Shown here one piece after another: positions 41,953 through 54,300 of a DNA stretch of 64,000 nt (position 1 is the first letter of the stretch; each line of letters starts with the position of its first letter). Below the pieces are notes generated by a model that saw only the letters and a list, made by a program, of their open reading frames with translations, was not told the DNA's origin and searched no databases. The position numbers and the translations under genes are program-made. This DNA comes from Phoenix dactylifera (lineage: Eukaryota > Streptophyta > Magnoliopsida > Arecales > Arecaceae), in NCBI RefSeq assembly GCF_009389715.1, contig NW_024067823.1, positions 372,001 through 436,000 on the forward strand, given 5' to 3'.

Positions 41953-42435
41953 TTGCAGATTTTTTTCTTCTAATCTATATGATAGTCATGAGAGGTCTTT
42001 GCAAGGAGCTAGCACTCCGGTAAGACCCTATCTCAGATGATTAGATCCTCGTGTGGATACCTGTAGAGGCCGGACAATTGTGTGGCTCAAACAGAAACCT
42101 AGATAGATCATCAGGCTGCGGTGTTCTTCACCTGCAGAATTTTTGAAGATGAGATCTTCAAATTAATTTCTTCTAATTTTAGTTTCAGTTTTATGAATCT
42201 TAATCAACCTTCCTCGGATCCTAATCTCCCCTCCCTAATGAATTCAAAGATCTTCTGGATTTGGATCCAGAAAAATTTTTGAATTTTATGATCCGAGGCG
42301 CGTTCATGCGATGAACGACGTTCCGTTTGAATTTCGCTGTGAACGTCACATCGAACGGGGCGTAACTTAGCACCAGCAGCCTGAAATTATGTATGTAACC
42401 AATGCAGTGAGGGGAATGAAATTTGTTCCCTAACA
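41953..42435 (+). repeat. 3' LTR of copia-B, right part
   Basis: It follows the second GTATG and ends TTCCCTAACA, complementary to the LTR start TGTTAG. This marks the right edge of the 42-kb nest. Confidence 0.75.
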
Positions 42436-43069
42436 AAAGCTTACAAATAGCATTTGTGACAAAAATCTTCTTTTGCGACTCCATTTGCATCTAATGTTAT
42501 ACAAATTCCTATGAATGCACAATAATATGCTTGTCGAGCAAACATGATGATAATGGCAATAAGCAGCTTAGTGCTGGTTTGCGTTAGCCGACAAGGAGAA
42601 TCTAAAGAAAATCTCAGTCTCTACATTGGGAAAGTCAACAAGCAGATTCAAGCAAGGAATCCAGCCTAGCAGAAGAAACAACCCTCCAAGATCTCTACAA
42701 ATATTCTGCAAACCAACATTCAGCAACAACGAATCCGGGAAAGGGGTTGCATCATATTTGAGTGTCGAGTATGTGATCCATGTCTTAGTTAGTACCGATT
42801 TTCCGACAAATTGTTACAACATTTGGATTTTTTTTCTTAGATTCATTTTCTTGTATCGTGAATTTTAAATCAATTAGTTTTGGGCTAATGCTTACGCGCC
42901 GAGGCATAGGCGGCCCTCTGGCCAGTGGCAGCCCATTTACTGCCTGCAGTACTTAATACATCAATTAGGCCATCAAGTACCCTCTCAGGATGGTAATCGC
43001 CAACCCATTCAAAAAGACCTAAGGTCCAAAGCCTTTGTGCCCATCTTCAATGCCACCTGATCTGATCAA
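42436..43069. other. Low-copy flank, little recognisable content
   Basis: No transposon signature is seen. Apart from the possible exon remnant at 42885-43044, I see nothing to call. Confidence 0.4.
42885..43044 (-). pseudogene. Possible C-terminal coding remnant of an unrecognised protein
   Basis: A 53-codon open frame on the - strand ends at TAG 42885-42887. It reads like real protein (FEWVGDYHPERVLDGLIDVL, then a SKWAATGQRAAYASARKH end). A neighbouring open stretch in another frame at 43019-43204 could be its upstream part after a frameshift. I do not recognise the family; chance cannot be excluded at this length. Confidence 0.3.
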
Positions 43070-43754
43070 CTCTCCACCACTTGAATTGAATAGTGAAAAT
43101 ATGTGGATGTTCACTAGATATTCAAAATCATGGCGCAACAATGTATTTTCATCAACTGAACATGCTGTTGATAGTTCATTGGCATAAAAGGAAAAAGATG
43201 TCAATCAAAGCTTATGGTGACAAAAGAAAAGGAGGGTTGGGTTATGTCAATGAAAGCTTATGGTGAGGGTAGGGTTGGAGTGAGTACCAGTGAAAGGCCA
43301 TGGGCTCAACGAGGGAGACAAGATTGGCGTAACCCTTGATGATTTGCTGATTTACTCCACCCTGTTCGGGAACAACAGATCAGGTCAGCTTTACAGTAAA
43401 TATTTTTAACCCAAAAAGTAATTCAGGCCGGACCGGAATTGCATGTTCTAGTTACAGCTCAAAATATTCAGATCAGGGTCGGTAAAATCATGACATGGCT
43501 ATACCGTTGGTTGGACTCTTATAATCTTTACAAGCCCTTTCTCTTAAACATCCATTTGGATACAGAGAACACAACAACTCCAAGTAGAGATTAGATTAGG
43601 ATTTGTCAATGATTAAAAATATTTTCAGAAGCAGTTATCTACATGACATCAACCCTTAGAACCGATGCCAAATTCCTAATAAGGCTGCTTGAGGTAAAAC
43701 AGGTTTGCCCGAGCAGAGAAACCTAAGATTAGAAAAATATATTTAATCGAACTA
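43070..43754. repeat. Duplicated low-copy segment, left copy, part 1
   Basis: It matches 61943-62597 at high identity with several small indels. One indel of about 50 bp, near 43368, is missing here relative to 62216-62268. Both copies flank the NLR-bearing region. Confidence 0.85.
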
Positions 43755-44765
43755 GAGAATGAAGGGTTCTCACATGTCATAATGAGCATGGATGCTAGGG
43801 ATTTTAAAATTTTCTTAATAAAATTCCTTAACATAAAATCCTTATAAGCCTAGATCACCTTAATGGTAACAATCAAATAATATATAAATATAAATATAGG
43901 AATAGAAGAATACCTCTAACGCTAATCCAATATGAATAATCTCCACGAGACGTCCAAGTGTCCGCCCTCCAATGGTGATCCACACGAAAACTTGATCAAG
44001 ACTTTAGCTTCAAAGACTTTTGATCCTTAATGCAGAATTCTTCTAAAGAACTCTAATGGCTTGCTTTCCTTCCTTTCTAATTTTTCTTCTTCTTTCTAAA
44101 TTTGCTTCTAATTCTCTTGTCCTAAAGATGACCACCTTGTCTTGGCTTAGGACACACTAGAAGCAATGTAAGAAAGAAGGGAACCAATGCAAGAAAGAAA
44201 GGAAGAGAGGAATACGGTGGATTGGGATGATAAAACCCATGGAGCGCTAGCCTATTTATAATAGGCATGGGGATGCATCTCCAAGGGATGCATCCCATCT
44301 ACACATCCTTTTATTGAAGGCCATCATCTAAAGGGCCATATCAAATAAGAGGAGGCGCAGATCAAGTGCGGAGGTGTATCAAATGATATATTCTTTCATG
44401 TGGTGCCATATTTTGACCAAGTCAACATCACATGCCAATCACATGTCCATCTCGCCTCACCTCTTGATCTTTCATGATGATGATCCAAGGGCTCCAATGC
44501 AAGGCGCCATTCACTTGACCCATTATGTCTTCATCCAACAGTGGGATGAAGATCTAATGGTCAAAGGTGATAGCCCTTGTCTAACCCAATCTAATTGAGT
44601 TTGAATCAACTCACCATTATGTCTTCATCCAATGGTAAATGAAGATCTAACGGTCAAAAATGAATAATTTATCAAATCTAATCTAATTAGAATCAAACCA
44701 AGCCAATTAGGTGCCAACTCTTGGCTAACCCATATGAGGATATGATCTAATCAAATTAGATCAAT

Positions 44766-44850
44766 TAAGAATCAGATTCGAATCCAATTCGAATCAAATT
44801 CGAATCCAATTCGAATCCAATTCGAATCAAATTCGAATCCAATTCGAATT
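44766..44850. repeat. 12-bp tandem repeat containing TTCGAA palindromes
   Basis: About seven consecutive units of the form ATTCGAATCCA or ATTCGAATCAA lie within the solo LTR. Confidence 0.85.
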
Positions 44851-45886
44851 AGGAGCTAAGGTTTGCAACACCTGCTAGGATATTTATCTTGCAAACATGA
44901 TCTAATCCAATTAGACCCTTGATCAATTTTCTTGTGTGTGACCCATTGGGTTCCATACTTACCCAGCAGTAGGTGTGGATTCGAGTTGACCTATCCTGAT
45001 TAAAATTCTTCTAATGGATTTAGGTCCAAACTGCGCGAACCCGAACTTAACAATTAGAATCCTTTCTAATTGGCGATCGAATTAAACTCTTTAATTTGAT
45101 CAAACCTACAAGACAAGATTGACGTCTAGCAACGTGTCATGTCTATCCAGAAAATATGAAATTTGGTAGAAATACCAAAAATACCCTTCAGTGGCAAGTT
45201 ACCGTGCAATACAATCCTTCAATCAAACTGCATCCCGAATATGTATATGAGTATGAATGTATGTCAAACTCAATTTTATATTCATATTTTTCTTAATCTT
45301 CTAATGATAATTCGAATCATGAAATATTAGAAACTCCTTCTAATTTTCATTCTGCTTTAATCAAAGGCTTCCTGAATTATCATATGATTAGAATAAATGG
45401 GATGCGATCTTCTCTTACTAGAAGTGATTGATTTCTTGTTGACCGACTCATAATCTGTATACACAATCCACCATATCCAGAAGACCTCGTACACAACTTA
45501 TTGTTATGAATGAGTGTAAACCAAAACATGGATTTATGTGCACAAGATACCATGGTGATCTCAAGTCAAAGGATCAGTTGCACAACTCCCACTAAGAGAA
45601 TCATCTTTTGACATGTAAGTAAGACTTCATAAGATATCACTACAAGAAAAACAAGATTTGGCGACGCTTTTTGAGTCCTTTACCGACACTTATAAGCGTT
45701 GGTCAGTTTCCTTTTAACGCTTTTAAAAGCGTCGCCAAAGGGTCGGCTATGTCAGAGTGGAAAAAAGAATTGCCGACGCTTCTAGAAAGCATCGCTAAGG
45801 TGGTTTTTAGCGACGCTTTTAAGCGTCGCTAAAAACCCATTTAGCGACGTTTTTAAAGCATCGTTATAAATATTTCTTAAAAAAAA

Positions 45887-46328
45887 TTAAAAATTATTTT
45901 GAATCAGAGCCTCATTTCCTCGATTCCTCCCCAATTTCCTCCCCGCTTCCTTCATCGCATCCCTCAGATGCCCCATGCTCGCGCTCAGATCCAACGGCTC
46001 CATCTGCACCACGTCGACCCCCTCGACGCCGGCGATCGCCTCGATCTCCGCCAGCCCCGCCGCCGTCTCCACCTGGCACATCACCAGCAGCTCCTCGTCA
46101 ACCCACGCCAGGTAGCCATCGTCGATGCCGTATGCGGAGGCACGCACCACTGTGTCGGCGGACCCGCGGACGCCGTGCGGCGGGAAATGGCAGAATAAGA
46201 CGGCGAGCTCGGCGGCGTCGGGGGACTCGATCATGGGGAACATGAGGCCCTGGGGGCCGAGATCGAGGGCCTTCTTGGCGCAGGCAGCAGAGAGCTCCGG
46301 AAGGCAGAGGATGGCTGGGGTGCGATCG
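45887..46328 (-). pseudogene. Captured fragment of an HpcH/HpaI aldolase family gene
   Basis: An uninterrupted frame on the - strand carries [74 protein letters not shown] and PLDLSASMG. These correspond to the middle and C-terminal half of the plant HpcH/HpaI aldolase (2-oxo-acid aldolase) proteins. The N-terminal part of the barrel is missing. One position before PLDLSAS has Glu where I expect Gly (VQMEPLD). The frame ends in A/T-rich CACTA sequence rather than a natural stop. It is directly abutted upstream by an Alfin-like fragment in another frame. Confidence 0.85.
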
Positions 46329-46541
46329 CCTCTCGTTGCCATTGAAGCGGGTTCCGAAGAAGAAGGCGACAGAAAGGAGCCACGAGTCGCTGTGCACCGC
46401 CACCAGCAAGAGCCAATCCTTCCGGTTCATCCCGTCCCTCGCGAAGTTGATCCTGAGCGCCGGCTCGGGCAGCTCCGGCGGCACCTCCTCCGCCAGCAAC
46501 GTCACCTCCCACATCTCTCCAGGATGCCCATACAAGCACAA
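46329..46541 (-). pseudogene. Captured fragment of an Alfin-like (PHD-type) gene
   Basis: The 71 codons from the ATG at 46541 read like the conserved N-terminal domain of plant Alfin-like proteins: [55 protein letters not shown], ending RFNGNER. Alfin-like proteins are nuclear histone-H3K4me readers; the C-terminal PHD finger is absent here. The fragment stops where aldolase sequence begins. Confidence 0.85.
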
Positions 46542-47039
46542 GTTCTCCTTCTCTGTATCAAATCAACCCAAACCCAAATTCCTCGATTCCAAGAACCAGA
46601 TCCAACACCAAAACAATCCTGATCTCAAACTTCTACCAATCTTTACCAAAAAAAAACCAAAAAAAACTCACCCGGATCACACATTGCATAGAACTCATCG
46701 ACATCTGAGGGTAGAACAGATCCCAAGAAAATATGAGGAAACAACCAAAAAAAAGTCGAAAAGATCGAGCAAAAGAGGGATTGGAGAAGGGCTTCCTCTC
46801 TGTACCTCTATCTCTATGAAGCATTGGTGACCGATGTTTCTGGAGAGAGAGAGAGAGAGAAGACGAGGAATGGGCGAGAGAGATGTGGGTTAAATAGATG
46901 CTTTCTGTTTTCTCTTCGATCTCTGGAATGGGTTGAGGGAGGAGGGATGAGAGAGAGGAGGGCGGTGGCCGGGTAGAGAGAGAGAGACAGGTGTGTGAGG
47001 GTGGCTTCCGATAGGGGGTGGGAAGGGAAGGGGTCGTTA
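46542..47039. other. CACTA interior with GA-rich tract
   Basis: It is sequence of unknown origin with a GAGAGA microsatellite near 46842-46860 and another near 46974-46988. It could be promoter or 5' leader captured with the Alfin-like fragment; nothing proves this. Confidence 0.4.
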
Positions 47040-47733
47040 GCTTCCGACGATGCTTTTTAGCGTCGTCTTAGGCCGGCGACCCCACCAACGCTTATTAGCG
47101 TCGTCTTTTGCCGACGCTTGTAAATGGCTTGCGGGTCGTTGGCGTCCGACAACGCTTTTTAGCATCGTCTTAGGCCTACGACCACACCAACGCTTATTAG
47201 CATCGTCTTTTGCCGACGCTTTTTACAAGCATCGGCAACTTTAGAGGTTATACCGAAAATTGCCGACGCTTGTAAAAAGCGTCGGCAAAAAAGCGTCGGT
47301 AAAACCGACTTTTTCTGTAGTGTATTCTCTAGGCAGGTCCATTCAGTGAACTCATTCCTTTAATGAGCACCCACATCTTGGTATTAGTGTCTCATACAAG
47401 TGATTATGAGATCAATCACCCTCTGCATCGAGCATACATAAGATGTGTCAGTCTTGCCGCTAACATTGATCCCCGACTCAATGTACCAATGACTGGAAAT
47501 ATTTAAGATTAGGATTTTAGGATTTTAGGTCTCACTAGTATGATCTCGTCATAGCCCTAAAACCATTATCCTAATTTAAGGAGTTCATTACAAATATAAT
47601 AAACAGCGTATGATGAAACACAATGCCTTCATTCATAATTAAATATCATGTACATGATTTGGACAAATCAAAAGAAAAATTCTTCGCAATACATATTGCG
47701 ATTGGCTTGTAGGGCATCTATTCTTTCAGAGAA

Positions 47734-48008
47734 CTACCCTCTCACGTTCCTCAAGATCAGAAAGAGACCAACCATTCTGATCTTTTCGAACAGATTGAAA
47801 GACTGGCATACAAGTTGAAATTGGCCTTTTTCAAAATATCCTGTAGAAAATGTAGAACAAATTGGACACGGAATCCCCCACGAGCTGTCTAATGTTAGAC
47901 CATGAAACCAAGTGCATCTTTGCTCGCGTGGATCATCCTTTAAAAGATTCAACTCAGATAACATACAGAACGCAAAAAACGAGGCATGCGTCCATTTCAG
48001 TCTTTCTC
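47734..48008. repeat. Duplicated low-copy segment, left copy, part 2
   Basis: It continues 43070-43754 across the solo LTR and matches 62602-62880. Similarity stops abruptly after TCTTTCTC in both copies. Confidence 0.85.
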
Positions 48009-49117
48009 AATGAGTCCCTTAGGCTGTCATCTGCAAAGCACTATGACTTCTTTAAGCAACCTACTAAAACAAGTATGCAAAATTCCTAACCCATCTTGAA
48101 GTTTCTCCTATCGGTCTCCTCAACTCATCACTTCTCTCATCCTTCTCTACGTGTGCACAGCTTTCTTTTTGGAGCCTCAACCCAACTCACTTGCTCAAAA
48201 TTAACCGAAGGGAGACATATCTCTATAGCCATCAAATTGATTTCAACCCATGTAGGTTTCTCACAAACATTGGGATTCAAGTCCCACATTTAACAAAAGT
48301 CTTATCATGTTTCCTTGCTAAAGCTTGGATTTATGTACATATATGACCTTGTAGATCTGCATTATATAGGATCCTCAATGTATATTAGGATCCACCAAAG
48401 TCGCGCTCTGCTCTGCATATCCTAAAGCCATTGTGAGTATGCTCAACTCCCTTGGCATCTACAACCTCAACTTCTACTACCAGAACCCTTCCTACAGTGT
48501 CGTGTAACCTCTTTCTCACTTATAACTTTGCCCTTGGGCACAGGGTTGACAACCTAAGCTATCCTCGGATGAGCTTTCATGAAGCAATGGAGGTCCTCAC
48601 CTAGTTGCCATGAGCATGAGGGGCAAAATTTTGACCAGGCAACAAGACTTGGTGGATATGATCCTGAGCAACACAGATTCTGGTGTTGAGAGCATTCCAC
48701 AATATATCCACCATGATTAATTTCTTATGGGTCACAAAAAATCAATAGTTTAGGTCTATTAAACTTTAGAGAAGCCTTAACTCTTATTCCTATACTTTCT
48801 ACCATCCACCACATGGCATTATATCTCCTAAGGTTTTATTTGGCAGGTAAATCTTCTAAGGTTTTATTGTGTCCGGCAGTTTTTACTTTTTCCCCTTTGA
48901 ATTGATATCTCAATCCTCTGGTAGTTTGATGCATAAGAAGAACAAAAATTTGATGCAATGTTCTTAGTACATCATATTTGAAATTTGTTACTGCTTTTAA
49001 GGTTTAGCTCCGTAATGATATTTTTATTTAATGTCACTGGCAATATAGAAACTCGTGTTGTCGCTAGGCTTGAGAAAAAAATTGTTTTTTTTTTTTTGCA
49101 TAAAACCTGATTAATTG
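48009..49117. other. Intergenic sequence, nothing recognised
   Basis: No supported gene. A short stretch around 48395-48510 reads as peptide-like (AYPKAIVSMLNSLGIYNLN) for about 40 codons on the + strand before a stop. It may be a decayed coding scrap. Confidence 0.35.
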
Positions 49118-51360
49118 TGTTGAAACTATTGGGAACCCTAGTAGTCGCATGCGTATATTTTTAAAAATTTTATAGCGGAAGCATGAATTAAACTATTTAA
49201 TTCCTATGCATGCTAGAGATCATATCTCTACAACAAAAATAGATCCAGGATATTAAACATTTATCCTAAACAAGTATGCATGATTCTATGTCTAACATGT
49301 AATCATGCAGAATTTCACCAACTTAGTTGATTTCTAATCCTAACTTCTAATAAGATCAAATCTCATATCTTTTTGCTTTGAGGACTTTGATGATGTCTTG
49401 ATCACCTTTTGTAGCCGCACATGCGTCCGGCCTCTATAGATAGTCCATGCGAAGCTCTAGGATGATCAACAACTGCAGGAGTGCTAGCTCGCGCAGAGGT
49501 GCTGCAGTGGCTGAATTTTTTCTCCTTCGAAGTACTCAACTTTTGATTCTTCTTCGAGAGGATGAAGGATGGAGATGAAGGAGAAGAAGGTAAAGAGAGG
49601 GGGCGGCAAGTTTCAGAATTTTTTAGAGTCCCTAGGTCTCTCAAAAATTCTCACACCCTAACCCTAGGCGTGGGGGACCTTTTATAGCCAAAAGACCCCC
49701 ATGCCTCACACCTCATTTAGCCAATGAATTTTGGCTGATAAAAATTCCAAAAATTTTGTGAAATACGAAAACAAAGAGAAGATTAATTCCTCCAAATTGT
49801 GCGCCATGAATCCCTACATTTTAGGGATTCATGCGCCAGCAATTTGAGTGCCGCACCACCCTTCTACATGCGCCATGAATTCCCTATAAATTAGGGATTT
49901 GATTCCAATCTTTTTAGGAATATTTGAGGCGCCATATTTATCTAAAATATATCCCCATGCCTCCTCTTTTCTCACGCCAAAAATTGGCCAAAAATAAAGA
50001 GGAGAGGCTCCTCCAATTTTAGGGATAAGGATGAGGTGTCTTTCTTCTTCAAGAAAGAAAAGTTAGGGTCCTAAAATTTAGGGATTCTTCTCCTTATCAA
50101 TTTCTGAATTGTTGAACTTAGAATCCTTATCAAATAAGGACTTTTAATAGACTCGGGTCAAGCCCAATCCAATTGGATCAAGTCTGATTAATTGGGTCGA
50201 GCCCAATCTACTCGGATCGAACCCGATCCAATTAGGTCAAATCCTGATGTAGCACAAATTGAATCTTATTCAATTTGGCTTAACCTAAGCTCAATCATTC
50301 AATCAATTGAGTTCATTAGCAATCTAATTGCTAATTAATCCTTTAATAATTCAATTATTATTTTACTATAACTTTTGCTTAGGGTAATTTGTCAATCGAA
50401 TTGACCGAAGTACCCCTGAACGATCTTTAATCGTCGATCAACTATTTGATCAACCTAGAAACTTCTATACATGTGACTCCATAGGTTCGAACCTAAGCCG
50501 GTAGCACAACAATGACTTTCTGTACTAATCGAAGTGACCATCTAACAATGATACCCGACGTCTGGATATGTCGAATGATTGCAAAGCAATATTCTGAAAT
50601 TTTTGGACTATGGTTACCATATAATTCATTCTTATGACACCAAATGCCTAGGATGACTTTAGAGTTCTGTCAACTCTTTAATCAGTGCATCCAAAATGTG
50701 TTTCAACTTTACAAATCTTGTGACTCCTCACAAGGATTACCCTGGCCAAGGTTTTGCTAAATTTAGTACAAGGGCATTATCTCCTGTCACCAGGAGGGGT
50801 CAATTCCATCTTGACTCACACACCGACTTCGCAAGTACTTGACTGCACGCAGTAACCTTCCGTCACTGAATTAGAAACTTAAATAGTCCGGTACCAAAGT
50901 ACAGTGAGTTGCTTACAAGTCATTGTGGTGATCTCAGATTCGAGAGATACTTATACCTATATCCACTCGGAACATCTCTTGACAGCAGAGCGTTCCGGAA
51001 CTGGTCACGTTCAGTGAAATATACTCCTACACTTCACCTGTGTGGCATATTAGTGTCTCTACACTCCTTGATTAAGAGGACAACCAACGATATGGCACAC
51101 AATGACCTATTTTTGATAATGCTATTGTCCTAGTAATAGCATATCGTTTGGTCACGAACAAATTTAAGGACTCATAGACAATTCCTCCTTTATCTTTTTT
51201 AAAAGAGTCCTAAGGACTTCATCACATTACAAGAGTTCAAGAAGATGTACAAAATATATGCGATGAATAATGCTAAATAATCTTTTATTAATTCATTAAT
51301 TCATATACAATTCAATCAACAACAGGCTGACGATTGACTTTTAGGACACAATTCCTAACA
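49118..51360 (-). repeat. 3' LTR of copia-C
   Basis: Its right edge reads TTCCTAACA (TGTTAGGAA on the - strand) and is preceded by the PPT. The left edge is near TGTTGAAACTATTGGGAACC. It is A/T-rich with no gene. Confidence 0.7.
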
Positions 51361-51372
51361 ACTCCCACTAGG
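51361..51372 (-). other. Polypurine tract of copia-C
   Basis: CCTAGTGGGAGT on the - strand touches the LTR start TGTTAGG. Confidence 0.75.
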
Positions 51373-54300
51373 AATAAAGCCAATCGGTACAGTATCGTGT
51401 ACCCATCTTCGACTTATAATCGTTGAACTCTTTGATGTCGAGGACTTTAGTAAATGGGTCAGCTAGAATTTTTTTTCCATCGATCTTCTGAAGATCTATA
51501 TCACCTCGTTCTACTATTTTTTGAGCAAGATGATATCATCGCAGAATATGCTTGGTCTGCTGATATGCTTTTGGTTCCTTCTCTTGAGCAATGGCTTCAG
51601 TGCTATCACAGAATAGTGAAACCGGACCATCAATGGAGAGTGCCACTCCTAGCTTGGTGATGAACTTTCACATCCATACAGCTTTCTTGGCGGCATCGGA
51701 TGCAGCAATGTACTCTGCCTCGCACACTGAATCAGCCACAGTATGCTGCTTGAAACTTTTTCAACAGACAGCACCACCTTTAAGGGTAAAGATGTAACCC
51801 GACACACTTTTGCTATCATCCTGATATGACTGACAATTGGAATCAGTGTATCCCACTAATTTTAAGTTAGTATCTCCATAGACAAGTCACTGGTCCTTAG
51901 TATTTCTTAAATACTTAAGAATGGTTTTTACAACCTTCCAGTGGTTGCTACCTGGATCAGACTAGTATCTACTCACTTTCTCTAGTGAGTATGCCACGTC
52001 TGATCTGGTACATGTCATTGCGTACATAATAGATCCCACTGCTGAAGCATATAGAATTCTATTATAGTCTCTCTTTCTTGAGGAGTTGTCGGACAATCCC
52101 TTTTAGAGAGTTGAATTCCATGGCCCATCAAAGGATAGCCTTTCTTAGAATTCATCATGCTGAACCTTTTCAGCACGGTATCTATGTACGTAGATTAGGA
52201 CAACCCAAGCAACCTTTTAGATCTATCTCTATAGATCTTCATCCCTAGGATGTAGGATGCTTCTCCCATATTCTATATGGAGAATTATGATGATAGCCAA
52301 ACTTCTATTTCTTGAAATGCAGGGATGTTATTCCCGATTAAGAGAATATCATCCACATATAAAACAAGAAATACAATTACTGAACCGTTAGCCCATTTAT
52401 ATATAAAAGGTTCTTCTTCATTTTTAATGAAGCCATACGTTCTGATCACTTTATCAAAACGTATGTTCCAACTTCGAGAAGCTTGCTTTAATCCATATAT
52501 GGATCTTTGAAGCTTGCACACTTTTGATTCATCTGTGGATGTAAAACCTTCAGGTTGTATCATATACACCTCTTCTTCCAAATCTCCATTTAAGAAAGTG
52601 ATTTTCACATCCATCTGCCAGATTTCATAATCAAAATGTGCTGCTATCGCAAGCATAGGAGCATTGCCACATGTGAAAATGTTTCATCATAGTCAATACC
52701 ATAACGTTGACGATATCCCTTGGCAACCAGACAGACTTTGTAGGTCTCCACCTTTCCGTCTGCGCCCCTTTTTCTTTTGAAAATCTATTTGCACCATATC
52801 GGTTTTATTTCTTCAGGTGGATCAACCAATGTCCATACATTATTGACCTCCATGGATTCCATTTCGGAATGCATGGCTTCCAGCCATTTATCGGAGTCGT
52901 TCCTCTGCATAGCATCCATATAGGTGATCGGATCCTCATCATTTTCATCAAGCTTAACAGGATCCCCATCCCAGACCAAGTAACCGTAGTATCTGTCCGG
53001 CTGACGTGGTACTCTACCAGATCGCCTTAAGGATGTTTCTATAATGGGTTCTGGGCTTGATCTAATCAAATCAGGTTTTAATGGTTCAATGGGTGGTGTC
53101 GGTCCTTCTACCTGTTGAATTTCTTCTAGTTCAATATTAGATCAATTAGTTTCTTCTCCAAGAAATTTTTTTCCAAGAAGACAGCTCTATTGCTGACGAA
53201 CAACTTTTGTTCTTCAGCAATGTAGAAATAATAACCCTTAGTTTCTTTTGGATAGGCAACAAAGAAACATCTGTCAAACCTAGCTTCACGTTTGTCTGCT
53301 TTCAAATGTTTGACGTAGGCCGGACACCCCCAAACCCTAAGGTAAGTGAGCACCGGTTTATGCCCTGTCCACATCTCATATGGTGTTTTAGTCACAGACT
53401 TACTCGGAACTTTATTAAGAATATAGGAAGCTGTTTCAAGCGCATATCCCCAGAAGGATATTGGCAAACTAGCATACCCCATCATGGATCGAACCATGTC
53501 TAACAAGGTTCGATTTCTCCTTTCTGACACTCCATTATATTGAGATGTACCAAGAGGAGTCCACTGAGAGAGGATCTCATTCTCTCCTCGATATGTCATA
53601 AACTCACTGGTGAGGTATTCACCTCCTCGGTCTAACCGAAGAGTTTTAATACTCTTCTCAGTTTGTTTCTCTACTTCATTACGGAATAGTTTGAACATTT
53701 CAAACGATTCAGACTTATGTCTCATAAGATAGATATACCCATACCTCGATAGGTCGTCTATAAACGTAATGAAATAAGAATATCCACCTCTGGCTTTTGT
53801 GCTCGTTAGCCCACATACATCTGAATGTACAAGACTCAAAATATCGTTGTCTCATTTACCTTTTCCAGTAAAATGTGACTTGGTCATCTTTCCAAGAAGA
53901 CAGGATGCGCAAGTAGTCAATGATTCACAATCATCAACATTGAGGATACCCTCTTGAGTTAATCTGTTTATCCTTTTCTTGTTAATATGACCTAGCCTAC
54001 AATGCCAAAGGTAGACATCGGAGACACTATCTATTCTAGGGTGCTTACTTGACATGTACATTACATTAACAGATTACGATAATATGTAAATACCATTACT
54101 CAATTGTCCATTCATTATAGTAACACCATTCATAATGATATCATAATAACTCTTTTTTATTGAAATTTCAAAACCATTCTGGCCAAAAGGCCTACAGAAA
54201 TAATATTCAATAAAAACGTCGGACAAAAGTGACAATCACTCAAGACAATTACATGAGAATTGAAAACTAATTTGAGAGTTCCTAAAGCTAGAGCTGGAAT

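Larger units (their letters stand above)
33566..42435 (+). mobile_element. copia-B: Ty1/copia element, 5' LTR outside window
   Basis: gag, protease, integrase, RT and RNase H are followed by a PPT and a long 3' LTR (37565-39321 plus 41953-42435, about 2240 bp after removing the insertion). There is no LTR or PBS left of gag, because the gypsy element is inserted just before the gag start. The missing 5' end must lie left of the window. It is the oldest layer of the nest and carries many stops. Confidence 0.85.
45638..47322 (-). mobile_element. Non-autonomous CACTA transposon carrying gene fragments (Pack-CACTA)
   Basis: It starts CACTACAAGAAAAA and ends TTTTTCTGTAGTG, the terminal inverted repeats of En/Spm elements. 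The 3-bp duplication TAT is at 45635-45637 and 47323-47325. Both subterminal regions (45660-45870 and 47040-47310) hold many direct and inverted copies of GCGACGCTTTTA or CCGACGCTT-like motifs, where CACTA transposases bind. No transposase is encoded. Its 1685 bp are largely filled by two host gene fragments, read on the - strand. Confidence 0.92.
43760..47728 (-). repeat. Solo LTR of a copia-like element, carrying a CACTA insertion
   Basis: Ends are TGAAGGGTTC and TATTCTTTCA. The flanking 5-bp duplication GAGAA is at 43755-43759 and 47729-47733. Without the CACTA element and its TAT it is about 2281 bp. Its right end, read on the - strand, resembles the start of plant copia LTRs (GATGCCCTACAAGCCAATCG). 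No internal region is present, so it formed by LTR-LTR recombination. Confidence 0.85.

Noticed and set aside
45899..46830. Frames of 99-165 residues on the + strand of the CACTA element
   Set aside because: They are antisense shadows of the Alfin-like and aldolase fragments, which carry the conserved motifs on the - strand.
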